A stretch of DNA of 64,000 bases from RGIG8767 sp964386235 (GCA_964386235.1 CAYLSH010000001.1:55085-119084), one strand, 5' to 3'; shown: positions 8,657-18,589, counted from the stretch's first letter. Notes: generated by a model from the letters alone, not told the origin. A program made the numbers and translations.

Positions 8657-9949
8657 TTATTCTGCCACTGCAACTGTTGTAATAGCGGTAGCACACTGAT
8701 CTAATTTTTCCTGAAGATTAGATGCTGTGATTTCGCCGTAAATGATACCTTCACCAAGTGCCTGTGCAGGTGTCCAGTATGCATCGATCTGAGAAATAGC
8801 AGGCTGTGGTGTTGCAAATTCAGTCTGTCCGATCAAAGCGATGGAAGCAACGTCAGAAGAAAGTTCAGGATTGTCCTGTAAGCTTAAGCAAGAAGGAACT
8901 GCACCTGCTTCTTTGTAACGCATTAACTGTGCTTCTTCACTAGCTAAGCACTCTGCAAACTGCTGAGCTGCAAGAGGGTAAGCTGTGTTGGATTTTACTG
9001 CAACTAATTTGTAATCTGCGAAGTTGCTTAACTGTTTGTCTTCACCATTGATGTTAATTGTAGGAAGTGCTACTGCACCAAGGTCATCACCAAGAACTTC
9101 TTTGAATTCCGGATATGCCCATGTACCTGAGCAAAGAGCACCTAATTTACCTTCTTTGAAAAGGGAACCTGCAATACCGTCTTTGTCTTCGATGTATTTA
9201 GGGTTATTTGCTAAATCGATCAGGTAGTTACCTGCTGCAACACCGTTTTCATCATTCCATGTACATACGTTAGGATCCATACCATCTGCACCGAATAACT
9301 GGCATCCTGCTGCATAGAAGAATGCTTCAATGTACCAAGAGTTAGAAATTGTGCAGGAGAAGTTGTAAGAATCTGCACCAAGATCTTTTGCCATCATAGT
9401 CTCTAAAGACTTCACTTCATCTTCTGTGTAAAGGCTCTTGTTGTAGTACATAAACCAGCTGTTTGGAGTATAAGGTACACCATACATCATATCATCTTTT
9501 GTTGCTGCATCGATAGCACCCTGACCATACATAGATTTGATATTGTCAAGATCATATGCGATCGGTAAAAGGTGACCGGATTCTGTTAATCCCGGAATGG
9601 AACCGGAAGGAATATGGAATACGTCTGCTGCTGCATCCGCATCCGTTGTCAGGTTGGCACCTGATTCGTCGATACCAACTACTGCAATTTCCCATGTGAT
9701 GTCATATTCAGGATGAGCTGCCTGGAAGGAATCAGCTAACTGCTGTGTCATTTCCATTTCTTCTTCCGGACACCAAACTTTTAAGCTGACCTTTTCTACT
9801 TCTGTTGAAGCTGCATCAGCGCTGTCTGCACCCTCTGCTACTGTCTTGTCTGCTGTTTCACTTGCTGCTTCTTTACTTCCGCATGCTGTAAGAGCACTCA
9901 TGGAAAGAACTGCAGCCATTGTCAACGCAATAACTTTTTTGATTTTCAC
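8657..9949 (-). CDS. malE: Maltodextrin-binding lipoprotein, MalE type
   Basis: This is the extracellular solute-binding protein of the transporter, 430 residues. A lipoprotein signal peptide ends in the lipobox LTAC (Cys about 22), followed by a flexible linker rich in Ser, Ala and Glu. The mature part is a family 1 extracellular sugar-binding fold (VSLKVWCPEEEMEMTQQLAD, later GSIPGLTESGHLLPI and NFADYKLVAVKSNTAYPLAA). It is the first gene of the transporter operon and lies directly behind a strong promoter with a LacI-type operator. Specificity for maltodextrin is inferred from the flanking amylase genes and the shared operator, not from the binding residues. Confidence 0.9.
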   Translation of the reverse strand: MKIKKVIALTMAAVLSMSALTACGSKEAASETADKTVAEGADSADAASTEVEKVSLKVWCPEEEMEMTQQLADSFQAAHPEYDITWEIAVVGIDESGANLTTDADAAADVFHIPSGSIPGLTESGHLLPIAYDLDNIKSMYGQGAIDAATKDDMMYGVPYTPNSWFMYYNKSLYTEDEVKSLETMMAKDLGADSYNFSCTISNSWYIEAFFYAAGCQLFGADGMDPNVCTWNDENGVAAGNYLIDLANNPKYIEDKDGIAGSLFKEGKLGALCSGTWAYPEFKEVLGDDLGAVALPTININGEDKQLSNFADYKLVAVKSNTAYPLAAQQFAECLASEEAQLMRYKEAGAVPSCLSLQDNPELSSDVASIALIGQTEFATPQPAISQIDAYWTPAQALGEGIIYGEITASNLQEKLDQCATAITTVAVAE

Positions 9950-10000
9950 TTTTTCTTCCTCCTTGTTTATAAAAGATACATCTTGTTCGTTACCGCAATT

Positions 10001-10052
10001 AGTTAAGCGGTTAACTTAGTTTTATTATAATATGCTTATACCATTCTGTCAA
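10001..10052 (-). promoter_or_regulatory. malE promoter with LacI-type operator
   Basis: On the minus strand TTGACA (10047-10052), a 17-base spacer and TATAAT (10024-10029) make a consensus sigma-A promoter. Seven bases further on is the near-palindrome AGTTAACCGCTTAACT (10001-10016) with the central CG typical of LacI-family operators. The same 16 bases occur at the malQ promoter. A bound repressor here would block initiation or early elongation. The natural candidate is the regulator encoded at 16059-17072. A possible weaker site, AAACGTTT, lies at 10192-10199. Confidence 0.85.
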
Positions 10053-10202
10053 CGTCTAAAGTGTAAAATTTACAATTTTTTTTAATCACTTTTGAATTCC
10101 TTGGACAAATTGCCTAGAGAATCTGTAATTGTCAATATACAGATTCCCCAAAGCAACATTTTTTAATGGGAATCTCCCGTGTATTTATGCAAAACGTTTA
10201 AC

Positions 10203-11678
10203 TCAATTTGTTTCAGACAGGATAAAGAACTCCCACGGCTGTAAAGTTACTTCACCGCCTATGTTTTCCTCACTTACAGGATGGTCTTCCATATTAATAT
10301 TCTCCGCTCCCACGCTATGAAGCAGAACCGTTTCGTCTCCGTCCACTACCTCAGAAAGACTGATCGTCTGTTCTCTCTTGGAAAGGTTAAAAATACATTT
10401 TACGGTATTGCCGTCTTTCTCACGATAAAAAATCAACACATTTTTATTATCCAGATCATAATAATTGATCTGACCACCATAATTACCGTTGTAAAGAGCC
10501 GCATTGGAACTCTTAATGCCACTCAGTTCGGCTAACAGAGGTCTGTAATCCAGATCGGAACTCTCCCAGTCAATCGGATCCTTTTCCATAAAGGCAATGG
10601 CATGATCCAGTCCAATTTCATCACCCGAATAGATCATTGGTACGCCCGGAATCATATAGAGGAAGGAGAACATCGCTGCCATCGGTTCTTCTCCATACGC
10701 GCCCAGAATCGTATGTTCATAAGAGTTCTTATCATGGTTATCCATGAAATTCATGGTGTAAGTACCATCCGGCAGATTCGTCGGGATGTAAAGTTTTAAC
10801 GTATTGGCTCTTTTATTATCCCTTGCCACATCCCTCATGGCATCATACAGTTTCCAGTTATAATTGCAGTCAAAGGCTTTCTCCAAGAGGCTTTCCACAA
10901 GATTGTCTTCCGCAAGCATATAGACCGGTTTTACCGCATCAAGTGCCTCTCTTGCATCTTCCCAGAATTCCTGTGGAACACCGGTTGCATAATCACAACG
11001 GAATCCGTCAATGTCATATTCCTGTACCCAGTATTTCATACATTCGATCATTTCCGCACGCATTTCCATATTGTCGTAATTTAAGTCCGCAACATCCGGC
11101 CATCCCATGCCTTCGGGGGAAATGATCTTACCGTTACTGTCCTGTGTATACCAGTCCGGATGTTCTTCAATCCATGAATTATCCCATCCCGTATGATTGG
11201 CAACCCAGTCCATCATAACCGTAAATCCCATCTCATGCGCCTGATCCACGAGGTTTTTAAAATCCTCCTTTGTTCCAAACTCCGGATTTACGTCACGGTA
11301 ATCGGCTATGGAATAGTAGGAACCCAGTGTACCCGCACGGTTGATTTTGGAAATCGGATGAATCGGCATAAACCAGAGTGTTGTAATTCCCATATCCTTT
11401 AACGTCTGTAAATGCTCTGCAAATGCATTAAAGGTTCCTTCTTTTGTATACTGTCTGACATTTATTTCATAAATAACAGCATCCTTTGTCCACTCCGGCT
11501 GATAACGCACGCCTGTTGCCTCAGCCTGTTCCTCATCATTTCCGTCCGCTTCCTCTGCTACTTCTGTCTGTGTTGTTTCAACATCGTTTTCTGTAACGTT
11601 GCCTGCCTGATTAGAAGAACAACCCGTCACAGAGCACATCAATGTTATCATCAGTGCCATTGCAATTTTTCTTTTCAT
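10203..11678 (-). CDS. Alpha-amylase family (GH13) lipoprotein
   Basis: This is a surface-anchored starch- or maltodextrin-degrading enzyme of 491 residues. The signal peptide ends in the lipobox VTGC (Cys20), followed by an acidic Thr/Glu linker to about residue 57. The GH13 barrel shows all conserved regions: MDWVANHTGWD, the nucleophile Asp in DGFRCDYATG, the acid Glu in MLAEDN and the transition-state Asp in FMDNHDKN. A C-terminal beta domain follows (IFNLSKREQTISLSE). It is the last gene of the malQ run and probably supplies oligosaccharides to the MalEFG transporter. Exact specificity (alpha-amylase or maltogenic amylase) cannot be told. Confidence 0.9.
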   Translation of the reverse strand: MKRKIAMALMITLMCSVTGCSSNQAGNVTENDVETTQTEVAEEADGNDEEQAEATGVRYQPEWTKDAVIYEINVRQYTKEGTFNAFAEHLQTLKDMGITTLWFMPIHPISKINRAGTLGSYYSIADYRDVNPEFGTKEDFKNLVDQAHEMGFTVMMDWVANHTGWDNSWIEEHPDWYTQDSNGKIISPEGMGWPDVADLNYDNMEMRAEMIECMKYWVQEYDIDGFRCDYATGVPQEFWEDAREALDAVKPVYMLAEDNLVESLLEKAFDCNYNWKLYDAMRDVARDNKRANTLKLYIPTNLPDGTYTMNFMDNHDKNSYEHTILGAYGEEPMAAMFSFLYMIPGVPMIYSGDEIGLDHAIAFMEKDPIDWESSDLDYRPLLAELSGIKSSNAALYNGNYGGQINYYDLDNKNVLIFYREKDGNTVKCIFNLSKREQTISLSEVVDGDETVLLHSVGAENINMEDHPVSEENIGGEVTLQPWEFFILSETN

Positions 11679-11715
11679 GGTTTTCTCTCCTTATTCTGTT
11701 TACCCCAACCGGATC

Positions 11716-14112
11716 TTACTCCTGACAATCTCCAAGCATCTGTTCCACAACCGCTCCCATCAGCGTTTCTTCCAATCGCATCTGCTGAAGTTTTCCAAAG
11801 AGTCTTATCAGGTTCTGTTCTCTGCGTACTTCTTCATACACAGCTACTTTTAAATTGTATTCAATCTGTGCACGATGCAAAAGATTGTATACCGCCTCAA
11901 CTTTATCCGGTCCTTCGATCTTTTCGCTTTCCGTATGGATCTGCAAGTTAAAATGGCCATCTTTTCCGGCAGTGTAACGAATCATACACTCTTTTTTGTT
12001 TTCGTCATACTGCCATGTAACTTCTCCGGAATCACCGGAAGTCGCATCCACTCCGGTTGGTTTGCAGATACCCTTTACATGAATCTCATAGACTCTGCCC
12101 TTTGGTATGACACCTTCCGTTTTTCCTTCGGTCGTTATGCTGATTTCAGCATCTTTTCCTGCTTTAAAAGTGAAATGCGTAATAACCGGCTCTTCTTCCT
12201 TCTTCCATTCATCGCAGGAATCCTCATAAAGGTCAAAACTTCCGTCCGCGCCATTTGCGATATACACTTCCAGTTCCTTCGGATTGTGCATATGACAGTT
12301 CTTATAATCCTTTGCCATCGGAATAATGCCGCCGGCACGAACCAGTACGGGAACATTTTCCAGATTACGGTAGAGCGTCATTTTACGGCCGCCCGTATAC
12401 ACCTGCCCCGTAAAGAAATCAATGTACTTTCCTTCCGGAAGCCATGCATCAAACTCGGCTAACTGCAATCTCTTGTCCATTGGTTTTGTGATCGGACAAA
12501 CGATCATTTCCGATCCATAATAATACTGGTTCGGTACATTGTATGCATCTTCCGTATCATGCTGATAATACATCGGCTGCATAAGCGGGATTCCGTAAAG
12601 ATGCGTACGGTAGTTCATCGTATGCAGATACGGAATCATTTTGTGTCGTAACTGAAGGAAATTCGTCATGACCTGTTCCGCTACCGGATTAAATGTCCAC
12701 GGTTCTTTTCCATAGAACTCATTATTCGTGCTGTGCAGACGCATAATCGGTGAAAATACACCAAACTGCAGCCAGCGCACTGCCATTTCATCATCCCTTA
12801 TTCCCTGCTGGTGTCCACCGATATCATGACTCCACCAACTGTAACCCGCATTGCTCGCATTTGCGGTAAAATAAGGCTGGAAGTCCAGGGATTCCCACGT
12901 AGTATAAGTATCCCCGGAAAAGCCGATCGGGTATCTGTGGCTGCCGATTCCTGCATAGCGTGAAAAAGTCAGCGGCATTTTGCCATCCCTTCCACTGTCT
13001 AAATAATGCAGATGATTTAACATCCACAAAGTGTCAATTCCGGCAATACCGGATTTGCTTCCCTGCTGCCAGTCAATCCACCAGAAATCCACGCCATCCG
13101 CTTCATTTGGATGGTGAAGATATTTAAAATACGCATCCATGAATGCTTTATTGGTCGAATCAAACGGAATCTTGTCTTCGTTTTCATAATCAATTCCCAG
13201 TTCTTTCGCCATGGGGAGGTATGCATCCTCATGCGCTCTGACACCATCCGCCGGGTGCACATTTAAAGTAACGTGCATGCCCTTATCATGAAGTTTACCC
13301 ATAAATCGTTTCGGATCCGGAAACAGCTCTCTGTTCCATGTATATCCGGTCCATCCGCTTCCGTATTTCCTCGGAATATCCACTAAATGCCAGTCGATAT
13401 CAATGACCGCCGTCGAAAAAGGAATATTCTTTTTCTCAAACTTATCCATTAATTGCAAGTAACTTTCTTCCGTATACCGGTAAAAACGGCTCCACCAGTT
13501 ACCAAGAGTAAACCTGGGTAACAAAGGCGTACTACCGCTTAATTTGTAAAAGTCTTTTAAACAGCCCAGATAATCATGACCATATCCGAAAAAATACAGG
13601 TCAATGGATTTTCTGTCTTTTGCAGCCACCCACTGCTCCTTGGTAATAAAGGCAATGTCGCTGTCGTCCAATACCGTGAAGCCGTCCCTGGATAATAATC
13701 CGCTTTCCAGTTCCACTGCTCCGTCCACATTATCCAGCGTACGTGCCGTTCCTTTCAGGTCATGAATCTCATCCCCATAATTCCATGTGGAACCATAGAC
13801 GTGAAATCCTTCTTTTAGCTGGATATTCAGTCCTTCTTTACTAAAAGGTTTTTTATCATAATACAAATGCAGTTTATCCGTAACAATTTCCAGGGAATCC
13901 TCTTTGTCGATCACACGATACTCAGGAACCGGAAAATCCCTGCAGATTACGGTCTGTGTCGGTTCATCCACAAACAGACCCTCTTGCTGATACTCCATAC
14001 GGACCATGCAATCCGTCAAAATCGTAAAACGGTACTGTTTACCGATTACCATGGCTTCCTGCTTCGCAATCGGTTTTAAATCCAACGCATATCTCTTGCT
14101 CTGTGCTTTCAT
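11716..14112 (-). CDS. GH31 alpha-glucosidase
   Basis: This is a 798-residue family 31 glycoside hydrolase without signal peptide, hence cytosolic. An N-terminal beta-sandwich (1-220) precedes the (beta/alpha)8 barrel. The nucleophile Asp lies in DFWWIDWQQG and the acid/base Asp in FSGDTYTTWESL; PYLHTMNYRTHLYGIPLMQP is a typical family stretch. It probably releases glucose from maltodextrins or isomalto-oligosaccharides imported by the transporter. The last 130 residues form an all-beta C-terminal domain and a charged helical tail (RRAQIEYNLKVAVYEEVRRE). It lies 25 bases after the GH13 gene and 37 bases before the amylase gene, in the same operon. Confidence 0.9.
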   Translation of the reverse strand: MKAQSKRYALDLKPIAKQEAMVIGKQYRFTILTDCMVRMEYQQEGLFVDEPTQTVICRDFPVPEYRVIDKEDSLEIVTDKLHLYYDKKPFSKEGLNIQLKEGFHVYGSTWNYGDEIHDLKGTARTLDNVDGAVELESGLLSRDGFTVLDDSDIAFITKEQWVAAKDRKSIDLYFFGYGHDYLGCLKDFYKLSGSTPLLPRFTLGNWWSRFYRYTEESYLQLMDKFEKKNIPFSTAVIDIDWHLVDIPRKYGSGWTGYTWNRELFPDPKRFMGKLHDKGMHVTLNVHPADGVRAHEDAYLPMAKELGIDYENEDKIPFDSTNKAFMDAYFKYLHHPNEADGVDFWWIDWQQGSKSGIAGIDTLWMLNHLHYLDSGRDGKMPLTFSRYAGIGSHRYPIGFSGDTYTTWESLDFQPYFTANASNAGYSWWSHDIGGHQQGIRDDEMAVRWLQFGVFSPIMRLHSTNNEFYGKEPWTFNPVAEQVMTNFLQLRHKMIPYLHTMNYRTHLYGIPLMQPMYYQHDTEDAYNVPNQYYYGSEMIVCPITKPMDKRLQLAEFDAWLPEGKYIDFFTGQVYTGGRKMTLYRNLENVPVLVRAGGIIPMAKDYKNCHMHNPKELEVYIANGADGSFDLYEDSCDEWKKEEEPVITHFTFKAGKDAEISITTEGKTEGVIPKGRVYEIHVKGICKPTGVDATSGDSGEVTWQYDENKKECMIRYTAGKDGHFNLQIHTESEKIEGPDKVEAVYNLLHRAQIEYNLKVAVYEEVRREQNLIRLFGKLQQMRLEETLMGAVVEQMLGDCQE

Positions 14113-14137
14113 CCTTATTCCTTTCTGTCAAATATTC

Positions 14138-16042
14138 TTATCGCATCTCACATTCCATAAGATAGGACTGATGTGCTTCCACTATCAGTTCAATACTGTT
14201 TTCGTCCAGTGGATGATACACCAGATTTTTGCCGAACACATCCTTGTTTCCTTTCGGACTCACTGCGCCTACCACTCCAAGCGGCAAACGGATTTTTTCG
14301 GATACATGTCCTGTCGAAATAACACAAACAAAGACTTCTTCTTCGCAGAAACGGGCAATCGCTATAACATTTCCTTTTGCAAACAAGAACTTCATACCGC
14401 CTTCCGAAAGTGCCTTATGCTCTGCTTTCATATGTGCCATTGTCCGGTATAACCGATAGGTATCACTGTTTTCAAAGTCCTTATTCCACGGCATCGGATA
14501 ACGGCATCCTTCATTGGTATCCAAAACGCCGTCCACACCTGCTTCATCTCCGTAATAAATGGAGGCTGCACCAACCAGCATAAACTGGAAGATTACCGCT
14601 CCCCTGTATTCATCCGGATGAACCTTGGGATTGTTGTGCAATCTGCTCACATCATGACTGTCAAACAGATTGAACTGATTTTCCCACATCACATACGGTA
14701 TTTTGGAAAGATGCTCCATCACACGATTCTGCACATCTAACGCCGTCATTTTGTAAGGTACTTTTTTGAGGATCTCGTTTCTTCCCATGAATAAATCGGG
14801 TTCTCCCAGAAACTGACGGATCACACGTCCGCAACCATAATAGTTCATGGGCGAATCCCATTCATTTCCCTGAAGATAAGGCGCACAATCCCCCCAGTCC
14901 TCGGCAAGGATATATGCCTGCGGATTAACCTCACGGATGCTCTTTCGAATCTCCGGCCAGAGTTCATGTCCTAACTGCACTTCATTATTTCTGGCGAATA
15001 CATCTGCCACATCAAAGCGCCAGCCATCAATGCTGTATGGTGGTTTTAACCATTTTTTCAAAACAGAGTCTTCTGCTCTGTAAATAATCTCCCGTAACGA
15101 ATCCGATGTATAATTCAATGTCGGTAATCCGGGATTGTCATACCATCCATGATAGGAATTATCTTCATGGAAGAAATAATACCCTCTTTCTTCTGAATCC
15201 GGATTGTTATAGGCTCCCTCTGATTTGTCAAAGAAAAGTCCATCCTTGTTAAACCATTTATGTGCCGTTCCGGTATGATTGATGGAAATATCCAGAATCA
15301 GTTTCATATCATTTTCATGAAGGGCTTTGGAAAGATCCGCAAGTGCCTCATCCCCTCCAAAATGGGGATCCACATGAAAATAATCGATACAATCATATTT
15401 ATGTACGGAAGGTGCTGTAAAAATCGGATTCAGATATACCGCTGTCACACCCAGTTCCTTCAGATAAGGAATCTTTTGTTTAACCCCTTCCAAATCTCCT
15501 CCAAAAAAGTCCATACAGAAACCTTCCTGGTAAGTAAGCACTCTGTCGTCCCAGTTTTTCATCCGGATGGATGGATGTCCTTCCAGACAATATTCCCCGT
15601 CCTGCACATCATTTTGTGGATTGCCGTTGCAAAAACGTTCGGGGAAAATCTGGTAAAATACTGCCTTTTTCACCCATGCCGGTTGTTCATAATCCGCTAA
15701 CAATACAAAATCATAGGTATGATCCGGCACATATGTTGTAATTTCTTTCTGATTGTAAAAATACACCACATCATCGCACACAAGATAAAAATGATACTGC
15801 ATCCGGTTTTCTGTGATCGCAAGCGGTGCTTCATAATAAACCAGACCATGCTCTCTTTTTACAATATGTGCTTCTTCTAAATGTTCTGCCCCATTGGGAA
15901 CAGAGCGTAAAAATACATGTTTTACAGGTGCATCCTCGTACATTCTGATCTTTACCGTAATCGTGTCAAAAAGACGGGGAGAAGGATTGCTGACAAATGC
16001 AGCCGTTCCATCACTGTACACACTCTCCAACCATTTTTCCAT
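14138..16042 (-). CDS. Neopullulanase/cyclomaltodextrinase-like GH13 enzyme
   Basis: This cytosolic GH13 hydrolase has 634 residues. An N-terminal CBM34-like domain (about 1-120) is followed by the barrel, which starts WVKKAVFYQIFPERFCNGNP, the signature of the neopullulanase/cyclomaltodextrinase/maltogenic amylase subfamily. The nucleophile Asp is in DGWRFDVADV, the acid Glu in ILAEDWGD and the third Asp in LFDSHDVSR. It likely splits cyclodextrins, pullulan fragments or maltodextrins inside the cell. It follows the regulator gene after 15 bases and precedes the GH31 gene by 25, a tight operon. Confidence 0.9.
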   Translation of the reverse strand: MEKWLESVYSDGTAAFVSNPSPRLFDTITVKIRMYEDAPVKHVFLRSVPNGAEHLEEAHIVKREHGLVYYEAPLAITENRMQYHFYLVCDDVVYFYNQKEITTYVPDHTYDFVLLADYEQPAWVKKAVFYQIFPERFCNGNPQNDVQDGEYCLEGHPSIRMKNWDDRVLTYQEGFCMDFFGGDLEGVKQKIPYLKELGVTAVYLNPIFTAPSVHKYDCIDYFHVDPHFGGDEALADLSKALHENDMKLILDISINHTGTAHKWFNKDGLFFDKSEGAYNNPDSEERGYYFFHEDNSYHGWYDNPGLPTLNYTSDSLREIIYRAEDSVLKKWLKPPYSIDGWRFDVADVFARNNEVQLGHELWPEIRKSIREVNPQAYILAEDWGDCAPYLQGNEWDSPMNYYGCGRVIRQFLGEPDLFMGRNEILKKVPYKMTALDVQNRVMEHLSKIPYVMWENQFNLFDSHDVSRLHNNPKVHPDEYRGAVIFQFMLVGAASIYYGDEAGVDGVLDTNEGCRYPMPWNKDFENSDTYRLYRTMAHMKAEHKALSEGGMKFLFAKGNVIAIARFCEEEVFVCVISTGHVSEKIRLPLGVVGAVSPKGNKDVFGKNLVYHPLDENSIELIVEAHQSYLMECEMR

Positions 16043-16058
16043 ATTAAACGATACCCCC

Positions 16059-17072
16059 TTAATTGATATCTTTTACAGACTGTCTTTCAATAATCTGTGC
16101 ATCCACAATTTCGTTTATCACCAGTGTTTCTTTATTACGAATCATTTCAAACAAATGCTTGCCCACAAGACGTACTTTCTTTTCCAGATTCTGTGAAACC
16201 GTGGTAAGTTTCGGATTGGAATAACGGCATTCCGGAAGATCATCGAATCCAATGACCGAAATATCATTCGGAACACTTTTTCCGCATAACCGCAATCCCT
16301 CTATGACGCCAAATGCCACGATGTCGGACATGACGGCAACTGCGGTAAATCCAATATCCGATATTGCAATTTTTTGTCCCACGGCAATACCGTAATGGTA
16401 AAGTGTATTGGTCTCAAAGACATGCGAAGGCGTAACCGTAACGCCTTTTTCGGCACAGGCATCGCAAAAGCCCTGATATCTGCGTCCGATTACCTTGGAA
16501 GCATTTACATTAGGACCTACAAAAGCAATCTCCCTGTGTCCTTTTCCCAAAAGATAGGTTGCCACCAGATAGCCGCTTTCATAGTCATCAATCCCTACGT
16601 TGGCAATCTCCTGTCCCTGTGCATAGGTGTCTATAAATATCGTCGGAACATTTACCAGTCGCTTCCGGATATCACTCACATCCTCTTCCGATGCACCTAC
16701 CAACACCATACCGTCCACGTTCCACTGGGAAAACAGCGGTGCGATTTCATCGTATTCACCCGCAGTACGCATCATCAGATAATATCCCTGATTACGAATA
16801 TAATTTTCTAACAGCGCCAGAATCTGTGTATTATACGGACTGACAGCAAAACTCTCCGCATTGCCGATCTTAGGTATTGCCACGCCGATGATCTTGCTTT
16901 CCTTGGAAGCAAGACTTCTTGCGGTTGCATTGGGCTGATAATTATTTTCTTCTATGATCTTTAATACTTTTTCCAAAGTCTCTTTGGAAACTTTATGATG
17001 ATTTCCATTGATTACATTCGAGACCGTTGCTGTACTCACACCTGCTTTTGAAGCAATACTTTTCAGATTCAT
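16059..17072 (-). CDS. LacI-family transcriptional regulator of the maltodextrin genes
   Basis: This 337-residue protein has an N-terminal helix-turn-helix (MNLKSIASKAGVSTATVSNV), a hinge helix (NATARSLASKESKIIGV) and a sugar-binding effector domain. A longer frame runs back into malQ, but the start is set at the ATG at 17072, which follows GGAAAGG by 8 bases and matches where LacI proteins begin. It lies 20 bases after malQ. The two identical operators at the malE and malQ promoters sit where a LacI-type protein would act, so it probably represses both runs, including its own gene, until maltose or a derivative binds. The name malR would be reasonable but is inferred. Confidence 0.9.
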   Translation of the reverse strand: MNLKSIASKAGVSTATVSNVINGNHHKVSKETLEKVLKIIEENNYQPNATARSLASKESKIIGVAIPKIGNAESFAVSPYNTQILALLENYIRNQGYYLMMRTAGEYDEIAPLFSQWNVDGMVLVGASEEDVSDIRKRLVNVPTIFIDTYAQGQEIANVGIDDYESGYLVATYLLGKGHREIAFVGPNVNASKVIGRRYQGFCDACAEKGVTVTPSHVFETNTLYHYGIAVGQKIAISDIGFTAVAVMSDIVAFGVIEGLRLCGKSVPNDISVIGFDDLPECRYSNPKLTTVSQNLEKKVRLVGKHLFEMIRNKETLVINEIVDAQIIERQSVKDIN

Positions 17073-17092
17073 CCTAGTTGCCTTTCCTGTTA

Positions 17093-18589
17093 CTATGAAA
17101 GTGTTCTTTTTGCCTTTATAAGAAGTTTTGCAATATCTTCCTTTTCTTTTTCCAGCGCAGACCAGTCGGTAAGTCTCCATTCCCAGTTCGGACTTCCCAC
17201 CGTACCCGGCGTGTTGAGTCTTGCCTTATCATCAAGCCCCAAAAGATCTGCTACCGGAATAATTGCCATGCCGGCATCACTCCTGTATACAAAATGCACC
17301 ATCTTCTTTATAAAACTATCCCATGGTTTTCCGTATTTTGCGAGGGTTTTTCTCACCTTCCTCTTTGTCTTAGAATCAAGCGAGTTATACCAGCCTTTTA
17401 CGGTCTGATTATCATGCGTTCCCGTGTAAATCAGCTGATGTACCTTGATCGAATCCGTGGAAGGAAGGGAAAACTCCGCTATGTTCATCCCGCGAAGATT
17501 ATAGTGATCCCGAAGTTCTAAGACCTCCGGACGAAGATCTCCCAGATCCTCTGCCACAATCTCAATATCCGGCATCTGTCTGTATATCTCATCAAAAAGT
17601 TCATAGCCAGGCGCCTCTATCCATGCTCCTTCGATTGCCGTATCGCAACTTGCCGGTATTTTCCAATATGTATCAAAAGCGCGGAAATGATCGATTCTTA
17701 TGATATCGTACAACTCACTGCTATACTGCAAGCGCTTCATCCAGAAGGGAAAATGATTCTTTTTCATATTGTCCCAGTTATAAATCGGGTTCCCCCAACG
17801 CTGACCGGTTTCACTGAAATAATCCGGCGGTACTCCTGCTACAAAACTGGGTTTTCCCTCTGCATCCAGAAGAAAGTCCTCTCTGCAGCTCCATACATCC
17901 AGGGAATCAATTCCTACATAAATCGGAATATCGCCCATGATCAGCACATTTTTCTGATTGGCATATGCTTTCAGTGCCATCCACTGTTTATAAAACATAT
18001 ACTGGGCAAACATCTGATACTGAATTTCTTCCTGTAAATGGCTGACATCATATTTATTATCCAGAATCCAGTCCTGTTGTTCCTTAGGCCATTCATTCCA
18101 GCAACGAAGATCATTCTGTTTCTTTAATGCAATGAATACAGCGTAGGGATATACCCATTCTTTCTTCTGAAACTCCTTAAAATCAGCGCTGTTTAAGTCT
18201 TTTTTGCAAAATCCTTTATAGGCTTCCTTTAAATACTTTACCTTATAGGCTCTTGCTCTTTCGTATTCGATCCGTTCGGGATCTTTTCCAGTTTCGTAGG
18301 CTTCCCTGTCCGCAGTAAGGTAACCTTCCCCGGCCAAAAGATCCAGATCGATATAGATTTCTTCCCCTGCGTAGGAAGAAAACGGCTGATAGGGAGAATT
18401 ACCGTATCCCAGCGGATTTAACGGGAGAATCTGCCATATGCGGATTCCCATGTCCGCAAGCAGATCCACAAAAGCGTATGCTTCCTTACCAAAGCTGCCC
18501 ACACCATCCTGGGAAGGAAGTGAAGCAACCGGCATCAGTACCCCCGCCATCCTGGGTTCTTTGCCTGATTTTCCTGTTGAAATACTCAT
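17093..18589 (-). CDS. malQ: 4-alpha-glucanotransferase (amylomaltase, GH77)
   Basis: This cytosolic enzyme of 498 residues moves alpha-1,4-glucan chains between maltodextrins, releasing glucose. The family signatures are complete: RIWQILPLNPLGYGNSPYQP near residue 50, the nucleophile region IRIDHFRAFDTYWKIP, the acid Glu in IVAEDLGDL, and TGTHDNQTVKGW near 390. It is first in the run malQ-regulator-GH13-GH31-amylase and lies behind its own operator-controlled promoter. Confidence 0.95.
   Translation of the reverse strand: MSISTGKSGKEPRMAGVLMPVASLPSQDGVGSFGKEAYAFVDLLADMGIRIWQILPLNPLGYGNSPYQPFSSYAGEEIYIDLDLLAGEGYLTADREAYETGKDPERIEYERARAYKVKYLKEAYKGFCKKDLNSADFKEFQKKEWVYPYAVFIALKKQNDLRCWNEWPKEQQDWILDNKYDVSHLQEEIQYQMFAQYMFYKQWMALKAYANQKNVLIMGDIPIYVGIDSLDVWSCREDFLLDAEGKPSFVAGVPPDYFSETGQRWGNPIYNWDNMKKNHFPFWMKRLQYSSELYDIIRIDHFRAFDTYWKIPASCDTAIEGAWIEAPGYELFDEIYRQMPDIEIVAEDLGDLRPEVLELRDHYNLRGMNIAEFSLPSTDSIKVHQLIYTGTHDNQTVKGWYNSLDSKTKRKVRKTLAKYGKPWDSFIKKMVHFVYRSDAGMAIIPVADLLGLDDKARLNTPGTVGSPNWEWRLTDWSALEKEKEDIAKLLIKAKRTLS

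Noticed and set aside
10119..10146. Hairpin GAATCTGTA/TACAGATTC as terminator of the amylase gene
   Set aside because: The 9-bp stem is real but no T-run follows on the minus strand; kept only as a possible weak structure.
11412..11951. 179-codon plus-strand frame opposite the amylase and GH31 genes
   Set aside because: It spans two genuine minus-strand genes and their junction, lacks a ribosome site and shows Cys/Phe-rich random composition.
11875..12462. 195-codon plus-strand frame opposite GH31
   Set aside because: Antisense to a complete catalytic enzyme; no start signal or motif.
16059..17180. Longer form of the LacI regulator beginning inside malQ
   Set aside because: The extra 36 residues are basic and unlike any LacI N-terminus; the inner ATG has a good ribosome site and starts the helix-turn-helix normally.
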